This document shows, in pieces, positions 51,445-64,000 of a stretch of DNA of 64,000 nucleotides. The stretch covers positions 7,964,564 to 8,028,563 of the forward strand of contig NC_085866.1 of the NCBI RefSeq assembly GCF_034702125.1, written 5' to 3'. Both the position numbers and the translations under genes were made by a program. Below the pieces are notes generated by a model that made no database searches, was not told the origin of the DNA, and saw nothing but the letters and a program-made list of their open reading frames with translations. Numbering within the stretch: position 1 is the stretch's first letter; every line of letters starts with the position of its first letter. Origin of the DNA: Engraulis encrasicolus. Lineage: Eukaryota; Chordata; Actinopteri; Clupeiformes; Engraulidae.

Positions 51445-51662
51445 TCTGTCTGTGTGAGAGAGAGAGAGACACACACCAACATTCACTCAACCACTCAGCA
51501 CAATACTTTCAGTTCTTCACAATGCACAACTCCAAATGATTAGCTTTTATTCAGGAAATGCTGATAAGTAGAAGACATCCACAATCTGAAGGTAATTTAT
51601 CTGGGGATTCATAAGAAGCACCTTCAATCCCACATGGAGCGCTTACACAGAAGAAATAATTG

Positions 51663-52053
51663 CAGGGTTCCCACACCTTTTTCATTGAATACAAGCACTT
51701 TTCAAGCACCTACAAGCACCAATTTTTCAGTTTTCCAGCACCTGTAATAGGTCGCAGGAAGGGGGTGTGGGGGTCCTCCCCCAGAAAATGTTGTGTTTTT
51801 AAGAAGCAATTTCCTGCATTCTGATAAAAAATCTGAGGTAGTGAGATGTCAGATGGGATTTGCCATTCGTCACCCTAAAATTGATGTACCTGAACAATTT
51901 ATATCTATTATTTGGCTTACTGAGTTTAACTTGACAGAATTTTCAAGCATTTTCAAGCACTTCACCAAAGAATCAAGCATTTCCACAACCTTGAAACCAC
52001 TTAATTGAAATTCAAGCATTTTCAAGGAATTCAAGCACCAGTGGGAACCCTGT
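51663..52053. mobile_element. MITE with CAGGGTTCCCAC ends
   Basis: Ends CAGGGTTCCCACACCTTTT and (reverse complement) CAGGGTTCCCACTGGTGC, with TTCAAGCA-type words repeated inside. Flanks share taattg only, so the target duplication is uncertain. Lies in the rer1 intron upstream of the start-codon exon. Confidence 0.75.
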
Positions 52054-53299
52054 AATTGTTTCAAGAACCTCTAGAGCTCTATAGTAGTAATCAATGACAA
52101 GTAAGAGGACCACAACATATCCCTCAAAGGCACATTACCCCATCATCAATTGCAGTTTATAACGCTTGTAGGTTAGAACCATTAAGATTCATTAGAACAC
52201 ATCTCAATGGTTACAGGTCAACACTTGCAATACAACCATTGGCCCAGGAGAGACAGTTTAGTATATTTGGTGCAGCTGAAATGGTTCTGACATCAATGAA
52301 CGAAACCACAAGTGGTCAGTGGACAGACAAGGACAACTAGATGCGAGATATTAGACATAGACAGGCATGGCAGGTAGGCCTATAATAAGGGTGTCAATAT
52401 CTAAAGATGGTCTGGCATGCCTCAATAACACAGCCTTTTCTTTTTGACAATACCGATACGTGCTGTAACCGCCTTTATGTGGTCAGACTGGTAGCCTATT
52501 AGGTTGACTGGGGGACATGGATCATCATTTGCACAAATTAGCTATGAACAAGTGCCAGAAATGTCACAACATTCACCTGACAAATACACTGAAAACAAAG
52601 TAGGAATAGTAGGCCTACGTGATGGACGACATGAACAACTCATTGAGAGACTACCTAGCCAAAGAACGAGGAAGTTGTCGTATCCTACTGGTAGCGATGC
52701 TAATTAGCGAGCTAATAGATGAGTCGAATAGTATTACCTAAGGGTAATTTCACGATTTCGCTGTGTGTGAAGGTTCACCAAGGCAAAAACACTGAGCTGT
52801 AGCTATGGCAGTTCCACAAATGCAATGTATCCAAGTTGGATGCACTTTGATCTACAATCAGACACGTAGCCAAGCAACATGTTTGATCATTGGTTTTACC
52901 TTTGCTCGATTTATAAAGTATATTTGGCCCGAAGATAGCTCCTGGATTCATAACACATATTCATGCTAAATTGTTACACAAATGTAGTTGCTAGCTTGGT
53001 TAGCTAGCTGACATTAGCATGCGAAGGGACCGGTCGAGCAAATATCGAGAAATAATGACAATAACTTACATCAAGAATATCATTGAGTTTTGGAAAATCT
53101 AGTGTGTTCAGCTGTGCAGTTTCGAGAGGGTCCTTCAGTAAGAGTTAATGCCAAATCAAGACATTTAACTATGCTTCCAATAAAGGACTGTAGAGTCCAA
53201 ACGGTTAATTTATTCGAGGGCAAATATGGTACATGTAGTTCTTCCAGAGTTCTTCCGAATCGTAAAGACAACAAGAAAACTACAAGAACCAATGCCGGC

Positions 53300-53640
53300 T
53301 GGGAAAACTGGACAACTCACTTCCGGAAGATATCGAAACGCTCTTATGGTATCGCAGTAACATTTTGCGATTTATGGTAGCAGTTTTATGGTACCTATGA
53401 ACAGCCAGATCACCACCGAGGGCAGCCCTACCCTTAAATAACCAAAATAAATGGAATCTAATCGGTTTAGTGGCACAGCAAGAGTGCAGCTAGCATTGTA
53501 GGTGAAGGAAACACTTCTCTTACCCGGTGCTGGCGCTGTGTCACTCGGCTCTGCCCAGAATCTACCTAACCAGCTAGCTAGCTAACTGGCTCATGCTGCT
53601 TTCCCACTGTGAACACGTCAGTACTTCCGCAGAGAAAATT
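53300..53640 (-). promoter_or_regulatory. rer1: Likely rer1 promoter and 5' non-coding exon
   Basis: On the minus strand a good donor (CACCGG then gtaaga) ends at 53524, preceded by 'gcggaagtactgacgtg', an ETS-type site next to a CRE-like TGACGTG. A second ETS palindrome, 'cttccggaag', lies at 53321-53330 with a CCAAT-type 'attgg' nearby. The start codon exon at 51444 begins a few bases after an acceptor, so an upstream non-coding exon is needed. Exact start is inference. Confidence 0.45.
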
Positions 53641-54150
53641 GACAGGAAGAAGTAGGAGAGTAAAGATCGATCGATACCAAAACAGTTCTCAGGTTGACCA
53701 TCTCGCTTTCGTCAAAACAGTGAAGCAAATGGACAAAATAATTTTCTAAAAAAAATATGTAATTACTATTGAGATAGCGATAAACTACACATGGATTGCT
53801 TTGACTGAATTGACTAACTAATCATTGATTCTGATATCTTTTACCAATCAGTGCCTTACCTGATGTGCGCTCCTCTGGTGGAAATGGATGAAATACCATT
53901 TTACATATTAGGCCTACATTGTAACACCGGTGTTACCGGTAGGCCTATAGTGTCACATTAACGTTTATCATATTTTCGTTAATGAATTAAGCAGCCCCCC
54001 GAACGTTACAGCTGTGGGGCAATGACAGCTCTGAAGACCATTAGACCTAGCCTACGAAAATAGGCCTAGTAGGCCTATTTGTTTGGATGCGGAGATAGGC
54101 ATAGACTTCTATACACATCTGGGCATACCGCTCAAAAAGTAGGCCTATAG

Positions 54151-54442
54151 CAGGGATGGGCAACTTTCATGATAAGGAGGGCCACATTTTTTTATCGCCA
54201 CCATCGGAGGGTCACATGACCCCGGATCTTACTGCAATTCACAGAGTTCGAGATGCAGTTGGTTGCACCGACTGTCGATATTGTTCTCTATCGGTCAACA
54301 GTATCATTACAATGGATTAATTCAGTAGCGGTTTAAAAAATGTGCTCATTATTTTCAAAGTCATATTTTATTCATGTAAGGGCCACACTGAGTAAGGAGG
54401 CGGGCCGCACGTGGTCCCCGGGCCTCCAGTTGCCCATCCCTG
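54151..54442. mobile_element. hAT MITE with 8-bp TSD
   Basis: Termini CAGGGATGGGCAACTTTC and (reverse complement) CAGGGATGGGCAACTGG, flanked by gcctatag on both sides (54143-54150 and 54443-54450). Confidence 0.9.
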
Positions 54443-54459
54443 GCCTATAGGAACCATTT

Positions 54460-55780
54460 TCACTAGCGCCGTTGTGAAGAATAGGCTTAAAACAAACGTG
54501 TGCGCGCACAGAGACACATTAGCCTAATTGTCACAGGGACGAAGTTAGATAGGGAAATATATTGTAGGGTACTTTTAAGGTTTTTTTTTTTAGCAGTTTT
54601 TGACCAAAAACGCATTATGTGGTCAAATGTCAAAAACAACCACTCAACTAGTTTCAAAAAATGAGAAAATGAGTCTCTGTAGGCCTAGCCTAGGTTACTT
54701 CGGAAGTTATGACCCATTCTGCATCCTTTTTTCCAATCGGCCAAGTTCTAACTTCTACATAGCCACCCCAACTTTGACAGGGTCTCCAGGAGACTCCCAT
54801 GGGATTTGGCCGTGGATAAATTGTGAGATGTAGGCCTAGATACCTGTAAGAACACATGGTTAAAAAAATCTATTGGTAAGAAATGTGTTCACATTTTCAA
54901 AAAACACATCTTTCCCTGACTAAGAGGCCATTAATGCTGCTGAAAAATATTTTAATCCTGCAAGAAAGGCTTGTATTAAGGAGAGAAATGAATGAATGAC
55001 TTCTATTTTTCTGTCTGCAATTTACATGTTTATATCAAGATTAGAAAGTACACTGTACAAAAAGACACTCCATTACATTGATGATGATGAAACAAAAATA
55101 TGACAATGCACTGTAGAAAAGAACACTTTGAAGGAACATCAATACACCCATAATGTCAAAATAAATTTACAGTCTACATTATTGTTGTTTACACTGATGT
55201 AATACTGATTGTCACCTAGATTCTCAATTTAATTTATACAGTATTTATAAGTCACATGAAAGCATTAAAGTGCTTTGATATGGCTACATGATTTCCGATT
55301 GTTCAACAGCCGATGCATATTTTGGATAGGCTTCAGCCATCATGGAGTCAGTTGAGAATAATCAACACAAATCAGTCTAGGCCTATGTCCTCTGAGATAC
55401 AACAGGAAAACACAATGTGATTTTTGTGTTAATATAATGGCAGAAAAAAAGATAGTCAGTGGGTATAAAAACTGTACAGGGGTGAATTTCTCAAAACCAA
55501 AGTTGCTTACTACATTAGCTGCTTTGTTGTTTTCAATGTATTTTCCCATTGGCAACTACCGAAGTTGCTAACAGGCTAACAACTTCTCTTTTGAGAAACT
55601 CACCCCAGATGGGGGTGAATGAATAAACCTTGCCCTGCAAGGCCAAACTGCCGGTGCACAGGACAGGGAGGAGACTAGACTGGACTAACTTTTGGGCTGA
55701 AGGCAAGGTGAACTGTTTTGGTTGGGTTGAGGCAGAGTCAACTGCAATTAATGTGTTGCATGGTGTTAATGAAAGAGAGA
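54460..55780. other. Intergenic, no gene recognised
   Basis: Between the rer1 promoter region and the Tc1 element. AT-rich, with short frames only. 'gggtgaatttctcaaaacca' (55481) and 'tttgagaaactcacccc' (55592) form an inverted pair enclosing about 100 bp, which may be another small MITE. Confidence 0.5.
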
Positions 55781-55788
55781 CAGTTATA

Positions 55789-57405
<1,617 letters not shown>

Positions 57406-57446
57406 TATTCTGTGAAGTTATACTGTATGCAGTGTAATGATGGCTG

Positions 57447-57900
57447 TGACGGAGTGACCATCACTAGGGTGGTGGGTGTGTTCTGACTGTCACGTCAACG
57501 AGCCTGGCTCTTTGATGTGGAAGTCAGAGCCCCAGTTTGGTACCCCCGAAGTCCTGGGTTTGAGTCCCGCAGGGGCAGCTCTAAAAATGGTGTCAGAAGT
57601 GGAATGGCTACCGTGAGGCCATCGGAAGCGTACTCATTGTATGTGAGCCATAATTCCATGTGAGGGACCCCCAGGATTGGTAACCCCGGTGCGAGAGACC
57701 CCAGTGATGGGTGACGCATAGATGGGGCACATTGGATAGGAGAAGCATGATGGGCAGTTGTGTGAGGTACACCATGAGTGTGTGAAGCGCACAGGTGCAC
57801 TTCCCGAAGGAGAAGGCAGTGTGATGGAGTGACCCTCACTAGGCTTGTGTGTATGTTCTGATTGTTTGTTCTGATTTTCACGCCTGGCTCTAAAACATCC
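57447..57900. repeat. Unclassified repeat, possible retroelement remnant
   Basis: 'tgtgacggagtgaccatcac' at 57447 recurs as 'tgtgatggagtgaccctcac' near 57820, with similar following sequence ('gtgtgttctgactg' and 'gtatgttctgattg'). Between them are a B-box-like 'gggtttgagtccc' and 'tggtgtcagaagtgg', a phrase I associate with retroelement primer-binding regions. It could be a collapsed LTR element; not demonstrated. Confidence 0.35.
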
Positions 57901-57904
57901 CTTT

Positions 57905-59700
57905 ACCTTTCTTCCTGACCGAGCTAAACTGCTGAAAGGCACTTCCTTGTGATGATGTTTCTTGTTAGCGAGACTGGCAATGTTGGGTTACTGCATCCGG
58001 GAACAGAACACCTTTTTACAATTCTGCTATCAAAATGTTTTTGCTCCAAAAACAAGATATTCATGCACCTACATTTTGACTTAATGAAAGGTTCATGTCT
58101 TGAAAACAAAAACACCCATATGACTTTTAGAATACAGTAGAATTCCTGTGAATAATAGTCCGAACAAAGGTGTTAAAATCTCCTAGTAATGCATTGAGGC
58201 AAGATGACAGTTTCCCATGAGCAATCCAAAAGTATTCCCAACTATCATTTTGAGTTAAAAGACTGATACAATAAAGGATTCAGGGAGTCCATGGCAGGCC
58301 ATCTTAAGATCAGTTACAGGCATCTTCGGCATTAATCAGATGTTCTACAGATAATTCAATTACTTTTAATGAGAGACAAAAGATGTTATTGAATTGTTAT
58401 TGCTGTCCCTTTGTTGGTAATGGGGGAAAAATAGGATTACGTTTGAGGCAATGCAATGCTTGTGGGGACGGCGGCACCGCACCAGTAGACTTTGATTGTT
58501 TACCACACACATGTTGCTGAGGATGATGACGATCACTAGATAAACTCACTAGATTTACGTTACACACATTTATGCCAATCCATGTACACAGTACACTGTA
58601 TGTCCTAATGTTGTGTCAAAACTTTTAAAGCACAATAAGACAAATATTAGAAGACACATGAAATAACACAAAATAGAAATAAAACAAAAACACATATTTA
58701 AGCTTAAGGTTCAAGATAAAACTTTACATATGCACATATTTACACAATGTAAAATGTAAAATAAATAAAATAGCTAAAGTTTTGCACTACCCCCCTCCCC
58801 CCAAATCTACATAACACTCCCTGTCCCTCACTCACAACCAATTTTACATAATACCTTTAATGCAATACATTTAACTTGTTTTGTATAAAATGCACTGTAA
58901 TTATTAGTATGTGTGTTCCTGAGTGTTTACGGCTTGTACTTGTTTAGCAGAAAACAACTAATTATTAGATGAATAGCAAAGGCGCAATCTGGAATGACAC
59001 AGCAATAGTGGCACAATAGTCAAGTGAGTGACAAAAAAGTAGTTATAAATGTAATGTGTGTGCGTGCTATATGGAGGCTTTCCAGCATATGCAGTGGATG
59101 CAGATGTACCATCTGTCCTGGAGAAACGGCGTGGAAATATTGCAAATGGAAGTGCTTTAACAAAACAGCAAATAGCAACTCAAAATGGCAAACTTAAACC
59201 TAAGGTCGTTATGAATGTAGTATTTGGCTCGATGCTTCTCACTATGTGCCAGAGTAAAGTCGGAGCAGAACTGTATGCTAGAATGTGTTATGCGATTGGT
59301 AACTGAATGACATGTGTTGTAAGTTCCAGTGCATGAGAGGAAAGACATAAGCGAGTGTGTGTGTGTGTGTGTGCGTGTGTGTGTGTGCGTGTGTGTGTGT
59401 GTGTGTGTGTTTATGTGAGTGGTAACTCAATGGTACATGCTGAGAATCCCAGTATACGTAGGTGTATAGGAGAGCAACACCATGATGTACTGTATGTGTC
59501 TCATGTGAGTCAGTGCTTTGAGTCCCAGTGTGCAAGAGATACATAAGGGGCTTTACATAGTAGTCGGCACGCGCATGCTTTACACACGTTACTGCATTCT
59601 ACATAGCAATGCAAGCATCACTCCCATCGACAATGCATGTAACACACACCAAAAATTGAGAGGAACTATGCAAGTCCCCTAACGCACGCCATGCATGCCA
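57905..59700. other. Region downstream of tp73, probably including its 3' UTR
   Basis: No coding exon seen. The part adjoining 59707 should be the tp73 3' UTR, end not determined. A (GT)n run lies at 59356-59410 and a C-rich run at 58790-58803. Confidence 0.45.
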
Positions 59701-59706
59701 GGCTCC

Positions 59707-60108
59707 TCAGTGCACATGGCTCTCTGTGAACTCCTCCTTAATGGCGGCGTGATGGCGGCGCGAGCTCTTGCAGTCGGGCATGTCGAAGCCCAGATCGCCC
59801 CAGTCCTCGTGCGTGGCGGGCATGCCCACCCCTGTGCCGCCGACGCCGGGACGGTTAGGGATGGTGATGGTGTGGCGCACGCGGAAGTGGACGGCCTCCA
59901 TGACGCGCTGGCGCTGCAGCTCCACGCCGGGCCCGATGGTCGCCATGGTAGCGGCGGCGGCGGCCATGTTGGAGCTGGAGCGGATGAGCTGCTGGCCGTA
60001 GTCATGCGCGTGCTGGTGGCCGCCGCTCTGCTGCTTCATCTCCTGGAGGCCGCGCCAGATGGCCACGCGGAACTGCTCCGGGATCTTCAGCGCACACAGG
60101 TCCTACGT

Positions 60109-60186
<78 letters not shown>

Positions 60187-60201
60187 GCACACACACGAAC
60201 A

Positions 60202-60252
<51 letters not shown>

Positions 60253-60273
60253 GAGCGCACACACACACACACA

Positions 60274-60313
<40 letters not shown>

Positions 60314-60315
60314 CA

Positions 60316-60412
<97 letters not shown>

Positions 60413-60611
60413 CATACCAAGGTTGGTATGTTTAGTTTATTTCCCGGCACAAAAATGTGTAAATAATGTTTAAATAATGTTTACATTTGATCATTTCCAA
60501 ATAATAATAATTGGTACTATACAATTCTGATTGATAATATATATTGATCAAACATAATTTAATGTATTTTTCAGAAATTTAATTCAAGCTGAGACACACC
60601 CAGTCAGTTAT

Positions 60612-60642
<31 letters not shown>

Positions 60643-62867
60643 AACACACACACAGAGTGAAGTTTACCTCCATGGTGAGTGCTTGCAGGTGGTAGATGCT
60701 CTGCAGTCCTTGTGATGTGAAATAGTCTATGCAGCTCTGGCAGCCCACACTCGTCAGGAAGCTGAAGAGAAAGAAAATGGATGCTGCTGAAAACTCTGAA
60801 AACTTTTTTGAGCACTGTGAAACACAGACATTTTGCTTTTTTAACTTATACTCACAGTCTTTTTTCTTTTTCTATCTCTTATTCACTTCTTCTATCTCTC
60901 ATTGGCTAGGTTTACATGACGTTTTGTTTTTATTCTGAATGAATAATTCTGAATTATATATAGTTACGTCGAGTTTACTTTGATCTTTCATTTCAATTCA
61001 ATTCCGAATTGTGAAGTGTTTACATGATGTTTTCAAAGTGGAATTAAGCTTTATCCAGAATTAAAATGAGTTCATTCTGAATTAAACGTCTCATGTAAAC
61101 ATAGCCATTATCACATTATCAGTCCTCCAGATATATATAGTTTCCCAACACATGGCCCTCTTGTTTCTACATGTTTGCATTGTGGATACACACCTAGATT
61201 GAATGACATCAAGAATCATTAGGATTTGTATTCTTATATATCATGCTCTGATTACGTCATTGCTGATTACTACACCTCATCCAGCCATTAGCAAATCAAT
61301 ATAGCATGCATGTAGTAATAATGATTCAAGAAGACGTTGAGTTTCCATGAATGGTTTATTATAAAGAAGTTTGTGAAAAAAGTCATTGAGGAAATCATGT
61401 CATGACAGAATATGTTTACTACCTGGTTTGAACAAGTGAGACAGTTGATTATGATGTTTGCCATTTAGCTTCAGTATGGTTAAAAACATATGACAGATAT
61501 AAACCACTTACACATATTACACAAAAGGGAACAAAACCACATGCAAACCAAAGCCAAAGTTTTGGCAGGAAGAGAACCTCTTCAAGCAATGCAAAGATGA
61601 ATTGAAAAAGAGAAAGGGGAAAGAGGAGAAATTACCAGAGGTGTCAAAAGTAAAAGTATGTTTGTGCTGTAATTACACAACTAGCACATGGCATTGCATA
61701 ACTATTACACCATTTACTCACATTACACCATTCATTACTTACATTGTACCTAATGAGATAGATAGACTGTGTTGTTACTGAAAAACACTTAAAACCTAAC
61801 AAGGACCCGCCACAAATTTGATCCAACCAGTGCAGAGTTAGCTGAACGTAAGACAAGTACACAGGTCTTCTGTTTACATAGATAAGTTACTTGCGTTGGA
61901 AGGAAGCTGTGTTTCTTTTTTTTAACTTTTACTTTTACTTTTGACACCTCTGGAAATTACGATATGGTCCTGTATGATGGCACAGGCAGCATTGAAGGAA
62001 TAGTCCATGAAAAATGGGCTTGGTCACAAAATCTAGAAACTGAGTTTCATCAATTCAGAGTGATTTTAAAAAAATATATATTTTGTGACTATGCCCATGT
62101 TTGCATGTCCTGATGTCAGTGAATACCAGAGAGGGATGGACACACAGCAGCAGGTACAAATAGGATAACATGCTTTAAGGGACACTGCAGGAAATGGTCA
62201 AAAAAGGTACTGCAACTATGTTGCTCATTGAAACTGGGCTGCCATATTGCCAAATTTGGTCTTTACACGAAAGTTCACTAAGTAATTAACAAATATGTTC
62301 TCGTACGGTCCAAGTAGAGTCATTTTCGCAGCTAAAAATGGCTATTTTTGGAAATTCAAAATGGCGGACCATGGAGAAGATCCCCCTTTTCATGTATGAA
62401 AAGTGCAATTTTTCCAGTCATAATGAATACTTAGAATTTGATGGTGGTGGTAAGTATTCATGGAAAAGGTAACATTAGTGAATGGGCAGCATGAATTCTG
62501 GAAATAAACAACTAAAAATCTCACACAGTGTCCCTTTAAGAATCACTGTGGTACATTCTCCTTTTTAAAACAGATATCACATTAACAGACCTCTCACACC
62601 AAGTCTCAGTTCAACCGCATAAAGACAGTGCTGACTCAGTCAGTTTAGCATAATAATAAAAATCCATCAAATCTACATTTCTGACCAGCAGAAAATGAGC
62701 AAAAAGACTGATTTACATTGTACATGTACAAGGCATAAACTCACAGATAGGGGGAGGTGTGGCGCCACATGCATATAGATCTCTGTGGATTTTCATACAG
62801 TTCAGTTTACACAGACAAAATGACTCCATTAGGGATTCCTTATGCATTTTTGGTGTGTTCGTGTGTG

Positions 62868-62958
<91 letters not shown>

Positions 62959-63043
62959 CCACGATTGTGGTCGGATGCTTTTTGGGGTTGGGCAATGTAT
63001 TGATCAGTCTTTGACTGCCTAATGTGCATATGCATGTAGTGTG

Positions 63044-63111
<68 letters not shown>

Positions 63112-63146
63112 ACTGCATATCCATGTATACTGTATCTGTGTGTGTG

Positions 63147-63178
<32 letters not shown>

Positions 63179-63536
63179 TTTGACTGCATATCCATGTATG
63201 TGTGTGTGTGTGTGTGTGTGCGTGCGTGCGTGCGTGTGTGTGTTTGACTGCATATCCAAGTATATCTGTGTGTGTGAGTGTGTGTGTGCGTGTGTGTTTG
63301 ACTGCATATCCAAGTATCTGTGTGTGTGCGTGTGCGTTTGACTGCATAATATATCCAAGTCTAGTATCTGTGTGTGTGCTAGAGCAGGGCGAGGTACCTG
63401 ACGAGGCTGGGGTCAGGGTTGTATGGCGGGGGTGGGGTACAGTGGGAGGCAGACACCATGGCCTGGGGGGGGTGGGAGCCATTCAAATCTCCATTACTCT
63501 GCATGTGGTGGTTGTGATGTCCACCCAACATGTTCC
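59707..63536 (-). CDS. tp73: Tumour protein p73, last three coding exons (partial)
   Basis: Exons, complement: 63398-63536, 60668-60761, 59707-60102 (stop TGA at 59707). They encode the last 209 or so residues; phases match at both junctions. Seen: [19 protein letters not shown], then [13 protein letters not shown] with the WW-binding PPxY motif, then a SAM domain ([49 protein letters not shown]). Next comes a linker with an alanine run and the transactivation-inhibitory tail ([40 protein letters not shown]). This matches the p73 alpha C terminus and not p63. p73 is a p53-family nuclear transcription factor; this tail controls its activity and is altered by alternative splicing in mammals. 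The DNA-binding exons lie beyond 64000. The terminal-exon acceptor follows a very long (TG)n tract. Confidence 0.96.
60112..60409. repeat. ~300-bp (CA)n compound microsatellite at tp73 terminal-exon acceptor
   Basis: Nearly pure CA with a few interruptions (cgcgca, gggagc, atatat). On the gene strand it is (TG)n that ends about 10 nt before the AG at 60103-60104, in place of a normal polypyrimidine tract. Confidence 0.97.
60614..60652. repeat. Short (CA)n microsatellite
   Basis: About 17 units just past the donor of the tp73 exon at 60668. On the gene strand it is (TG)n starting about 15 nt after that donor. Confidence 0.9.
60904..61107. mobile_element. MITE with GGTTTACATG-type ends
   Basis: 'ggctaggtttacatgacg' and 'cgtctcatgtaaacatagcc' are inverted ends about 200 bp apart, with AATTCTGAAT words inside. 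In the tp73 intron between exons 60668-60761 and 63398-63536. Confidence 0.7.
61636..61952. mobile_element. hAT-type MITE with 8-bp TSD
   Basis: Ends CAGAGGTGTCAAAAGTAAAA and (reverse complement) the same sequence, flanked by gaaattac on both sides (61628-61635 and 61953-61960). Confidence 0.9.
62179..62535. mobile_element. TTAA-flanked MITE, copy 2
   Basis: Inverted copy of 18060-18417. Shared words include 'ggaccatggagaagatcc', 'gaaaagtgcaatttttccag' and 'tgaatgggcagcatg'. Flanked by TTAA at 62175-62178 and 62536-62539. Confidence 0.75.
62862..63108. repeat. (GT)n microsatellite blocks in tp73 intron
   Basis: About 48 GT units at 62862-62957 and about 34 at 63041-63108, separated by unique sequence. 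Potentially Z-DNA-forming. Confidence 0.97.
63109..63380. repeat. VNTR of a 40-70 bp unit ending in (GT)n
   Basis: 'tttgactgcatatccawgta' occurs at about 63109, 63179, 63243 and 63297, with a variant 'tttgactgcataatatatcc' at about 63338. Each copy is followed by a GT/GCGT run of different length. The last unit ends 18 bp before the tp73 exon donor at 63398. Confidence 0.9.
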
Positions 63537-63554
63537 CTGGGGGGAGGAAGAACA

Positions 63555-63680
63555 CAACCGCACGCACGCACGCACGCACGCACACACGCACGCACGCACG
63601 CACGCACACACGCACGCACGCATGTATACACGCACGCGCGTTGCACACACATACACACACACACATGCACACACACACAG
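63555..63680. repeat. (CACG)n/(CA)n microsatellite
   Basis: CACG tetranucleotides followed by CA units. On the gene strand it sits about 20 nt upstream of the acceptor of the exon starting at 63536. The remaining sequence to 64000 is tp73 intron with no exon recognised. Confidence 0.95.
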
Positions 63681-64000
63681 GGAAATAGAGTGTTGGGGGA
63701 GAAAATTTGGACACGTGCTCTCGTCACATTATGTTAAAAAAAAACAGATGGCCAAATGGGCAATGTCATCCACAGACCCACAGACAGACAGAAACGCTCA
63801 CTGTAAATCCCATTACACCCCTTAGCCCTCCGTTTTGCGCGTCCACGTATAGGGGCAGTGGCATTTCGATTCACATTCAGACAGAGGGGTAGGGGTACGG
63901 CGAAGAGCTTTCCACCCCTCCGCGCGGAGATTTTCCGACACCACACTCCGTCGACGGAGGGCTACGACAGATTTCCCTGAATGCATTTGCTAATGCGTTT

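Noticed and set aside
52504..53380. Small plus-strand frames near the rer1 promoter as a divergent gene
   Set aside because: No conserved motif, no convincing start context, and the two frames cannot be joined by good splice sites.
59695..60435. A 246-residue plus-strand open frame over the tp73 terminal exon
   Set aside because: Half of it is antisense to the GC-rich tp73 exon and the other half is a His-Thr run from the (CA)n repeat.
63109..63380. CRISPR-like array of repeats and spacers
   Set aside because: The 'spacers' are GT/GCGT runs, not unique sequence, and the DNA is vertebrate; it is a VNTR in a tp73 intron.

Overview
This window looks like genomic DNA from a ray-finned fish, most likely a teleost. 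The evidence is vertebrate intron-rich genes with GT-AG splice sites, very long (CA)n/(GT)n microsatellites, a dense load of short hAT-type and Tc1-type DNA transposons, and tRNA-headed SINEs. All host genes found lie on the minus strand. I cannot name the species from the sequence.

Positions 1-33,800 hold a tandem array of four class C G-protein-coupled receptors of the taste receptor type 1 (T1R, tas1r) family. Each has the same six-exon layout (signal peptide, two-lobed Venus-flytrap ligand domain, cysteine-rich domain, 7-transmembrane exon), every reading frame is open, and all splice phases agree. In coordinate order the genes are A (1289-7627), B (10556-14766), C (16758-24702) and D (27506-33625). 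A and B form one close pair and C and D a second, but D carries an A/B-like stretch in its 7TM exon. T1R receptors generally work as heterodimers with T1R3 in taste cells; fish T1R2-type subunits respond to amino acids. The sequences resemble mammalian T1R1 more than T1R2, but naming needs a phylogeny. Each gene has a perfect POU octamer (ATGCAAAT on the coding strand) 96-129 bp upstream of its chosen start codon.

Positions 33,800-42,200 are mostly mobile elements, including a three-level nest: a hAT-like element with an 8-bp target duplication, holding a dead Tc1-like element with TA ends, holding a TTAA-flanked element. Positions 42,199-53,640 are rer1 (Golgi/ER retrieval receptor), complete at 195 codons in six coding exons plus a likely 5' non-coding exon. 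Positions 55,789-57,405 are a full-length Tc1-like transposon with an open 337-residue transposase. Positions 59,707-63,536 are the last three coding exons of tp73 (PPPPY motif, SAM domain, C-terminal inhibitory domain); its upstream exons lie beyond the window. In human, RER1, TP73 and the TAS1R genes are all on 1p36, so this neighbourhood probably reflects old linkage.

The most notable observations are the promoter octamer shared by all four receptors, the loss in receptor D of the two cysteines that form a single disulfide in related cysteine-rich domains, the mosaic 7TM exon of D, the nested transposons, and a roughly 300-bp (UG)n tract abutting the 3' splice site of the tp73 terminal exon.
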